A DNA stretch of 11,950 bases from CBDCWA01 sp046048295. Its GTDB lineage: Bacteria; Pseudomonadota; Alphaproteobacteria; Rhizobiales; Hyphomicrobiaceae. Below the pieces are notes generated by a model, which did no database searches, was not told the origin of the DNA, and worked only from the letters and a program-made list of their open reading frames with translations. The translations under genes and the position numbers were made by a program. Location of the stretch: NCBI GenBank assembly GCA_046048295.1, contig JBJOGJ010000115.1, positions 1-11,950 of the forward strand, written 5' to 3'. Numbering within the stretch: the first letter of the stretch is position 1; every line of letters starts with the position of its first letter. Shown one piece after another: positions 6,636 through 11,950 of the stretch.

Positions 6636-7907
6636 ATGAAGAAAACAACGACAACCCTTTTGCGTCCGCTGGCAATCGCGGCGCTACTCGGCGGCACGTA
6701 TCAGCCGTCGCCGGCAGCGAGCCCCGAGGAGGCGCTCAAGGGCAAGACCGTCAGCATGTATATTTCGTCGGGCTCGGGCGGCCTCAATGATACCTATGCC
6801 CGCATTATTGCCGAGCACATGCCGCGTCACCTGCCTGGCAATCCGAACATCGTGCCAAAGAACATGCCTGGCGCGGGTGGCCTCAAGGCGACCCTCTACC
6901 TCTATAATCAGGCACCGCGCGACGGCACCGCAATGGGCGTCGTGCAGCGCTCGGTTGCCACTCAGCCATTGTTCGGGGTCAAGGGCGCAAATTACAATCC
7001 TTTCGAATTCTTCTGGCTCGGATCGACGACGTCTGAAGTGTCGGTCGGTGTCTCCTGGAACCAGCCGAAGATCACGACGATCCAGGATGCACTGCAGCAT
7101 GAACTCTTGGTTGGCGCATCTGGCGAGGGCAACGACGGTGGTGCATTCCCGCGTGTCGTCAATTATTTCCTCGGCACGAAGATCCGCCCCATCCACGGGT
7201 ACGTGTCGGGTACGGACATAAGCCTTGCCATGCAACGCGGTGAGGTATTCGGCCGCTTCGGCTGGTCGTGGGGCGCGCTCAAGGCTCGCGACAGTAACTA
7301 TCTCAAGGACGGTACGATCAAGGTCCTCATCCAGATGGGCCTGCGCAAGGCTGCCGATCTCGACGCTCCGCTCATTCTGGATCTTGCGAAGAACGAGCGC
7401 GACCGCAAGGCGATGGAGGTGATATTCGCGGCAACCACCATCGGCTGGCCCTCGCTGTTGCCGCCGAAGGTGCCGGAGAACATCGTCAAGGCTTACCGCG
7501 ATGCGTATAAGGCAGCCGTCAAGGATCCGAAGCTGCTCGAGGTTGCCAATGCGCGGAAACTCGAGATCGATCCCGTAACCGGAGAGGAAATCCAGGCCAT
7601 CATCGCCAACGTGTATGCGACGCCACCAGACATCGTACAGCTGGCACGCACTGCATATTCGCCGACCGGAAAGGGCGAGCGCATCAAGGTTCTCGAGGCA
7701 ACCGGCACGATCTCGAAGATCAACAAGAAAGGATCGCGGCTGACCATCTCGGCCGGCGGCAAGGATGTCGAAGCACTTGTAGCCGGTGCCACCAAGATTA
7801 CCGTTGCCGGCGAGAGATCGGCTCGCAAGGCACTCAAGTCCGGCATGACCTGCACCGTGGCGCTGGCTGCATCAGGCGCAGTCGCACACAGCCTGACCTG
7901 CAAGTAG
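6636..7907 (+). CDS. TctC/Bug-family substrate-binding protein with an extra C-terminal DUF5666-like domain
   Basis: Secreted solute-binding protein of 423 residues, roughly 80 longer than usual for TctC. I chose the ATG at 6636 (GGGAAG at 6622-6627) rather than the in-frame TTG at 6615, because a normal signal peptide begins there: MKK, a hydrophobic core, and cleavage near SPAA28. The core shows LKGKTVSMYISSGSGG, DTYARIIAEHMPRHLPGNPN, NMPGAGGLKATLYLYNQAP and ASGEGNDGGAFP, close in style to the protein at the left edge. The usual fold ends near residue 345. From about 350 to 423 a separate small domain follows, reading as alternating beta strands and glycines (TGTISKINKKGSRLTIS through GAVAHSLTCK), with two cysteines (406 and 422). 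It resembles DUF5666/OB-like barrels, by pattern only. It diverges from the secreted hydrolase. There is no permease gene nearby, so its transporter is elsewhere or it acts as a sensor or orphan binder. Confidence 0.88.
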   Translation: MKKTTTTLLRPLAIAALLGGTYQPSPAASPEEALKGKTVSMYISSGSGGLNDTYARIIAEHMPRHLPGNPNIVPKNMPGAGGLKATLYLYNQAPRDGTAMGVVQRSVATQPLFGVKGANYNPFEFFWLGSTTSEVSVGVSWNQPKITTIQDALQHELLVGASGEGNDGGAFPRVVNYFLGTKIRPIHGYVSGTDISLAMQRGEVFGRFGWSWGALKARDSNYLKDGTIKVLIQMGLRKAADLDAPLILDLAKNERDRKAMEVIFAATTIGWPSLLPPKVPENIVKAYRDAYKAAVKDPKLLEVANARKLEIDPVTGEEIQAIIANVYATPPDIVQLARTAYSPTGKGERIKVLEATGTISKINKKGSRLTISAGGKDVEALVAGATKITVAGERSARKALKSGMTCTVALAASGAVAHSLTCK

Positions 7908-7924
7908 GCTTAGCACACACTTCT

Positions 7925-7949
7925 CCGAGGCTCCGGCTTGGGGCCTCGG
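7925..7949 (+). terminator. Stem-loop after the binding-protein gene, probable terminator
   Basis: CCGAGGCTCC at 7925-7934 can pair with GGGGCCTCGG at 7940-7949, giving a 10-bp stem with one T-G wobble and a 5-base loop. It starts 18 bases after the stop of the TctC-family gene. No T run follows, so the termination mode is uncertain, but position and stability suit a transcript end before the independent flavoprotein gene. Confidence 0.55.
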
Positions 7950-8061
7950 CAGTCAGGACGCGGTCTCGATCAGCTCCGCAAATATGATACTGCGCCGGCG
8001 TGCGGCGAAGGTCCGCCAATCTGGCAATTCATGTTGACGCTCCCCTGGCCCGGCGTTCCGG

Positions 8062-8077
8062 TGTAGAAGCGTCTACA
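8062..8077. promoter_or_regulatory. 16-base inverted repeat touching the flavoprotein start codon, possible operator
   Basis: TGTAGAAGCGTCTACA is a 6-bp inverted repeat (TGTAGA/TCTACA) around four central bases, and its last base is the A of the ATG at 8077. Short palindromes of this form are typical of TetR-type repressor sites (general knowledge, no database match made). As RNA it could form a small hairpin just before the start. There is no Shine-Dalgarno sequence here; TGTAGA could alternatively be a weak -10 box for a leaderless transcript. Regulatory function is inferred only. Confidence 0.4.
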
Positions 8078-9336
8078 TGGACGACAATCAACCAATGCGC
8101 ACTGCGGCCATCATCGGCGGCGGGCCTGCAGGTCTCATGGCTGCTGAGGCACTTGCCGCCGTGCCCGCACTCCGCGTCACCGTATACGAGGGGATGCCGA
8201 CGCTCGGCCGCAAATTCCTGATGGCCGGCCGGGGCGGGCTCAACCTTACCCATTCCGAAGCATTCGGCGCCTTCATGGCGCGGTACGGGGCTGCAGAAAC
8301 GTTTCTGCAGCCGCTGATCGAGACGTTTCCTCCCGCCGCCCTGCGGACCTGGGCCGAAGAATTGGGCCAGCCCACCTTCATCGGGAGCAGCGGGCGGGTG
8401 TTTCCCGAAGCGATGAAGGCTTCCGGGCTTCTCCGGGCATGGCTGCGGCGCCTCTTTGCTGCCGGGGTCGCTTTCGAAACTCGTCACCGGTGGACCGGAT
8501 GGACCGACGATGGGACGCTCGCATTCGAGACGCCGGGTGGCTTGCGGTGCGTTTCGGCGGACGTCGCGGTTCTCGCACTCGGCGGCGCGAGCTGGCCACG
8601 CCTCGGTGCAGACGGTGGCTGGGTCCCTATCCTCGAAGCTCAGGGCATTGATGTTCGTCCGCTCGGCCCCAGCAATTGCGGTGTCCTTGTTTCCTGGTCG
8701 TCCCACTTCATTGGCCGGTTCGATGGCGCCCCCCTCAAGTCGATCGCCATCGTGCATCACGGCAACCGTGTGCGCGGCGAAGCCGTGGTCACGCGGACCG
8801 GGCTCGAGGGTGGTGCCGTCTATGCGATTTCGGGCGCAATTCGCAATGCGCTGCGGAACAATGGAACGACCACGATTACAGTCGACCTCAAACCAGACGT
8901 CGACCTGGATACGCTAACCCGGCAACTCGGCAGGCCGCGCCGGAAGCAATCACTCGCTACCTTCCTAAGGAAGTCGGCGAACCTTTCCCCTGTCTCGATC
9001 GGGCTGCTCCAGGAGATTGCACACACACAATCGCTCGACCTTTCGAATGTAGCAGGCGACAGTCTCGCCGCGCGCATCAAATCCCTACCGCTTGCCATCA
9101 CGGGAACTGGCGGCCTTGACCGCGCCATTTCAACGGCCGGCGGCATACCGTTCGATGCGCTCGATGAAAACCTCATGTTGCGTGCTCGACCTGGCGTATT
9201 TGTGGCGGGAGAGATGCTCGACTGGGAAGCTCCGACCGGCGGATACCTGCTGCAGGCCTGCTTCGCGACAGGCCATGCAGCCGGGTGCGGCGCGCGCCGG
9301 TGGCTCGATTCAGCAGTTGCTTCGCCCAGGACATGA
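8077..9336 (+). CDS. FAD-dependent oxidoreductase, HI0933/BaiN class (TIGR03862-like flavoprotein)
   Basis: A 419-residue cytoplasmic flavoprotein of unknown substrate. The N-terminal Rossmann motif is AIIGGGPAGLMAAEAL (11-26), with E38 at the end of strand 2 to hold the FAD ribose. GRKFLMAGRGGLNLTHSE (44-61) is the family's signature after the dinucleotide site. VAVLALGGASWPRLGADGG marks the return to the FAD domain, and a C-terminal FAD segment reads GVFVAGEMLDWEAPTGGYLL (373-392). This pattern fits the TIGR03862 branch rather than classical BaiN. I kept the first ATG at 8077; an in-frame ATG at 8095 (MRTAAIIGGG) is equally possible, since neither has a clear ribosome-binding site. The inverted repeat at 8062-8077 may control it. 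A TctC-family gene follows after 90 bases on the same strand. No link to the catabolic module is evident. Confidence 0.88.
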   Translation: MDDNQPMRTAAIIGGGPAGLMAAEALAAVPALRVTVYEGMPTLGRKFLMAGRGGLNLTHSEAFGAFMARYGAAETFLQPLIETFPPAALRTWAEELGQPTFIGSSGRVFPEAMKASGLLRAWLRRLFAAGVAFETRHRWTGWTDDGTLAFETPGGLRCVSADVAVLALGGASWPRLGADGGWVPILEAQGIDVRPLGPSNCGVLVSWSSHFIGRFDGAPLKSIAIVHHGNRVRGEAVVTRTGLEGGAVYAISGAIRNALRNNGTTTITVDLKPDVDLDTLTRQLGRPRRKQSLATFLRKSANLSPVSIGLLQEIAHTQSLDLSNVAGDSLAARIKSLPLAITGTGGLDRAISTAGGIPFDALDENLMLRARPGVFVAGEMLDWEAPTGGYLLQACFATGHAAGCGARRWLDSAVASPRT

Positions 9337-9413
9337 TCGGTACAGGGCAACTCTCAGGTTGCTGAGGGAACTCATTTGGACGTAGTCTCCGTTGGTGCGG
9401 CAATTTGGCATCC

Positions 9414-9420
9414 AAGGAGA
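9414..9420 (+). promoter_or_regulatory. Ribosome-binding site fixing the start of the third TctC-family gene
   Basis: AAGGAGA lies 6 bases before the ATG at 9427. This favours 9427 over the in-frame TTG at 9376, which would add 17 residues in front of a normal signal peptide, and over the out-of-frame ATG at 9422. Confidence 0.75.
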
Positions 9421-9426
9421 CATGCC

Positions 9427-10470
9427 ATGCGGTTCATCTGCCTCCTGCTCGCAGCCCTCTCTCTCATCGAGACCGCTCATGCTACGGAGCCGCCCGATTT
9501 CAAGAGCAAGACCATCTCCATCATCGTGCCATTCCGGGCAGGCGGCGGGACCGATGCGGCAGCGCGACTAATCGCGACGATGATCGCCAACGAACTGCCC
9601 GGCAAGCCGAAGCTCATCGTGCGGAACATACCGGGCGGCGGTGGGCTTCCCGCCGTCAACTACTTCGTACAACAAACGCAGCCCGATGGCCTGACGATGG
9701 TGATGGGGTCCTCATCGCTTTCCGATCCCATCAACTACAGGAAGCCGCAGTCGAAGTTCGACACCACGAAATTCCAGATCGTCGGCGGCGTCGGACGCGG
9801 CGGCTCGCTCCTCATCCTTCGCCGCGATGCAGAGCCACGACTTCTCGACAAGTCGAAGCCGCCGGTGATCATGGGATCGATCGGCGGAATACCGCGATTC
9901 AGCCTGCAGATGACTGCGTGGGGAATTGAGTTGCTGGGATGGAACGCCAAGTGGGTGGTTGGCTATCCTGGCACAGACGACCTGATGCTCGCGATCGACC
10001 GCGGCGAGGTCGATATGACCGCGACGAGCAACATGTTCCAGATCATGAAGCTCACCGACGGCGCCAAGTTCATGATCATTGCGCAGACCGGAAGTCCTGA
10101 GGGCGGCAGGTACGTGCCGAGGCCGGAGGCCCCCAAGGTTCCGGTGTTCAACGACATGGTGGCGGGCAGGATCGCGGATCCCATCGCCGGAAAGGCGTTC
10201 GCGTATTGGAAGAGCGTGAGCAGCATCGACAAGTGGGTAGCGCTCGCTTCCGCCACGCCACCGGATATCACGTCCGTTTACCGCGAAGCGTTCGTCAGAG
10301 TCGTCGGGAACCCGATGTTCAAGGTGTATGGGAGGAAGATCAGCCAGGACTTCGAGGCAATGGCCTGGGCCGACATCCAGCAGATCCACGATACACTCGC
10401 CGCAACCCCGCCTGAGGCCATCGCCTACATTGGGGATATGTTGCGCCGGCAAGGGTTGAAGCCCGAATAG
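9427..10470 (+). CDS. TctC/Bug-family substrate-binding protein, compact form
   Basis: Periplasmic solute-binding protein of 347 residues, a normal length for the family. Residues 1-19 are a Sec signal peptide ending AHA, then TEPPDFKSKTISIIVPF. The ligand-loop signature FRAGGGTDAAARLIATMIA keeps the canonical AGGxTDxxAR form, unlike the two other members in this window, which have GGDYDLYSR and GGLNDTYAR. Further family marks are LPGKPKLIVRNIPGGGGLPA, QPDGLTMVMGSSS and GYPGTDDLMLAIDRGEVDM. It lies 90 bases after the flavoprotein gene on the same strand and has its own strong ribosome-binding site, so it may be co-transcribed or separate. Its stop is only 23 bases from the stop of the convergent dnaE2, with no evident terminator between. 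No TctA or TctB is nearby. Ligand unknown. Confidence 0.9.
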   Translation: MRFICLLLAALSLIETAHATEPPDFKSKTISIIVPFRAGGGTDAAARLIATMIANELPGKPKLIVRNIPGGGGLPAVNYFVQQTQPDGLTMVMGSSSLSDPINYRKPQSKFDTTKFQIVGGVGRGGSLLILRRDAEPRLLDKSKPPVIMGSIGGIPRFSLQMTAWGIELLGWNAKWVVGYPGTDDLMLAIDRGEVDMTATSNMFQIMKLTDGAKFMIIAQTGSPEGGRYVPRPEAPKVPVFNDMVAGRIADPIAGKAFAYWKSVSSIDKWVALASATPPDITSVYREAFVRVVGNPMFKVYGRKISQDFEAMAWADIQQIHDTLAATPPEAIAYIGDMLRRQGLKPE

Positions 10471-10493
10471 ATACGGAATACCCGGCTTGTACA

Positions 10494-11950
10494 TCAGTGA
10501 AAATCCCGCGACTTCGGAACGATTCGCATTATCGTGCCTGGTACCGTGCGTTCCTCCCGCGGATGGCGGATCGGGCGTGGCTCGAAGCGGCCTCGCCGGC
10601 TGCCCGGTTCCGGGCGCAGCACTTCGTCGGCATTGGCGAGCGGCGCCTTCATGTCGGCAGCCCATTCGGATAGTTCCAGGAGCCAGTCGCTCCTGTCCTC
10701 GAGCCTGTTCGACACGACATGCACGATGTCCTCATGCCGCTGCACACGCCCGTGTACGACGATGAGTCTGGCAGTCATGATCACCTTGCGAAAGCGCTCG
10801 AGTGTCTTCGGCCATACGACCGTGTTGGCAACGCCCGTCTCATCCTCGAGCGTCATGAACACCACCCCCTTCGCTGAACCCGGCCGTTGGCGGACCAGCA
10901 CCACCCCGCCCAGAACGACCCATGCCCCGTCACGCACGCTTCTTACCGCTTCGCACGTCAACGCCCGCATGCGATCGAGCCGTCCGCGCACGAACTCCAT
11001 AGGATGCGCCTTGAGCGAAAGCCTGAGTGTCTGATAATCGTTGACGACATGCTCAGACAACGCCATTTCCGGCAATTGGACGTCGGGCTCCGGGCCGTTG
11101 TCCGCCACGCCCTGCCATGCAAAGAGCGGCAGCGCCGCCGCGCCCGAGAGCCCCTTCACAGCCCAGAGCGCCTGGCGCCGGTCGAGGCGCAAGGAGCGAA
11201 AGGCATCGGCCGCGGCGAGCCGCTCGAGAGCATCGAGCCGCAGACCGGCACGGCGGCGAAGATCCTCCACGTCGCAGAAACGCCCCCCAATCCCGCGCGC
11301 GGCGACGAGCTTTTCCGCCTCCTCCTGCCTGAGCCCGTCGATCTGGCGGAAACCCAGGCGGAGAGCCCTCTCTTCCAGCGTGCAATCCCAATCGCTTGCG
11401 TTCACATCCACAGGCCGCGCCTCGACGCCATGCTCCCTCGCATCACGCACGATCTGCGCCGGCGCGTAGAAGCCCATCGGCTGGGAATTAAGTAGGGCGC
11501 AGGCAAATACCGCCGGATAATGACACTTGAGCCACGATGAGACATACACGAGATGCGCGAAACTCGCGGCGTGGCTCTCGGGAAAACCATACTCGCCGAA
11601 GCCCTTGATCTGGTTGAAGCAGCGCTCTGCGAACTCCCGGGCATAGCCGCGCGCTACCATCCGCTCGACCATGCGCTCCTCGAGCAGCCCGATGGTGCCG
11701 GCGCGCCGGAAGGTTGCCATGGCCTTTCTCAACTCATTGACCTCGGCGTCGGAAAACCTTGCAGCCACCATCGCGATGCGCATCGCCTGCTCCTGGAAAA
11801 GCGGCACACCCTTGGTCTTGCCGAGTATCTGGCGGAGCTCGTCGGCTGGCCCATGCTCCGGCGCCGGCGATGGATAGTGTTCAGCCTCAAGGCCCGAACG
11901 ACGGCGCAGGTAGGGGTGCACCATGTCGCCCTGGATCGGGCCGGGCCTGA
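10494..11950 (-). CDS. dnaE2: DnaE2/ImuC error-prone DNA polymerase, C-terminal part (5' end off the right edge)
   Basis: The C-terminal 484 codons of a PolC/DnaE-type polymerase alpha subunit of the error-prone DnaE2 (ImuC) branch, which performs damage-induced mutagenic synthesis with ImuA and ImuB. An ATG lies inside the window at 11924, but the frame stays open to the edge and the codons before it encode RPGPIQGD, continuous with MVHPYLRRR, so it is not the true start. Counting from that Met, visible parts are GVPLFQEQAM (39-48), FGEYGFPESHAASFA (109-123), YVSSWLKCHYPAVFACALLN (127-146), a helix-hairpin-helix region (about 185-240), and an OB fold (about 333-410, AWVVLGGVVLVRQRPGSAKG onward). 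The SRDFH tail is typical of DnaE2 rather than replicative DnaE. The catalytic aspartates lie beyond the right edge. ALPLFA (264-269) sits where DnaE carries its clamp-binding motif, here in weak form. imuA and imuB, if present, would lie to the right. Confidence 0.92.
   Translation of the reverse strand, partial: RPGPIQGDMVHPYLRRRSGLEAEHYPSPAPEHGPADELRQILGKTKGVPLFQEQAMRIAMVAARFSDAEVNELRKAMATFRRAGTIGLLEERMVERMVARGYAREFAERCFNQIKGFGEYGFPESHAASFAHLVYVSSWLKCHYPAVFACALLNSQPMGFYAPAQIVRDAREHGVEARPVDVNASDWDCTLEERALRLGFRQIDGLRQEEAEKLVAARGIGGRFCDVEDLRRRAGLRLDALERLAAADAFRSLRLDRRQALWAVKGLSGAAALPLFAWQGVADNGPEPDVQLPEMALSEHVVNDYQTLRLSLKAHPMEFVRGRLDRMRALTCEAVRSVRDGAWVVLGGVVLVRQRPGSAKGVVFMTLEDETGVANTVVWPKTLERFRKVIMTARLIVVHGRVQRHEDIVHVVSNRLEDRSDWLLELSEWAADMKAPLANADEVLRPEPGSRRGRFEPRPIRHPREERTVPGTIMRIVPKSRDFH

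Noticed and set aside
9353..9366. CTCAG-GTTG-CTGAG stem-loop after the flavoprotein stop, overlapping an alternative GCAAC/GTTGC pairing
   Set aside because: A 5-bp stem with no T tract, easily expected by chance.
9712..10665. A 317-codon minus-strand open frame spanning the end of the third TctC-family gene and dnaE2
   Set aside because: It overlaps two well-supported genes in other frames and shows no domain pattern.
11922..11924. ATG at 11924 as the start of the polymerase gene
   Set aside because: The frame is open upstream to the edge and encodes the conserved RPGPIQGD segment joined to MVHPYLRRR, so the gene is simply cut by the window.

Overview
The window reads as an ordinary chromosomal stretch from a GC-rich (roughly 60% by eye) alphaproteobacterium, most likely of the Rhizobiales/Bradyrhizobium-like kind. 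This assignment is inference from gene content: several Bug/TctC-type substrate-binding proteins, an IorA/IorB-like molybdenum hydroxylase pair, a TIGR03862-like flavoprotein, and a DnaE2-type error-prone polymerase. I see no RNA genes, insertion sequences, CRISPR arrays or phage genes, and no gene-free stretch longer than about 300 bases.

Left part (1-5136), a probable catabolic module. On the minus strand, a metal-dependent amidohydrolase (2127-1183) is followed by a secreted TctC-family substrate-binding protein that runs off the left edge (1063-1). Diverging from the amidohydrolase across a 157-base gap, the plus strand carries a two-gene operon. It encodes a [2Fe-2S] subunit (2285-2749) and a Tat-exported molybdopterin subunit (2766-5060) of a xanthine-dehydrogenase-family hydroxylase. 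A perfect 10-bp stem-loop (5085-5109) lies between this operon and the next, convergent gene.

Middle part (5137-7949). A minus-strand secreted alpha/beta hydrolase (6444-5137) with six cysteines diverges from a plus-strand TctC-family protein (6636-7907). The latter has an extra C-terminal beta-rich domain of about 75 residues, resembling DUF5666. A stem-loop follows it.

Right part (7950-11950). A FAD-dependent oxidoreductase of the HI0933/BaiN class (8077-9336) has a 16-base inverted repeat touching its start codon. It is followed by a third, compact TctC-family protein (9427-10470). The C-terminal 484 codons of dnaE2 (imuC) lie convergent to it and run off the right edge.

Working model (inference): exported binding proteins capture one or more organic acids or aromatic compounds. 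A periplasmic Mo hydroxylase and a secreted hydrolase modify them, and a cytoplasmic amidohydrolase acts on a downstream product. No TctA/TctB membrane subunits, FAD subunit or cytochrome c is present here, so the permease and the electron acceptor must be encoded elsewhere. The substrate cannot be told from the sequence. The flavoprotein and dnaE2 look like unrelated neighbours. I found no convincing wholly new system. The most unusual items are the substrate-binding protein fusion, the amidohydrolase lacking an expected histidine, and the cysteine-paired secreted hydrolase.
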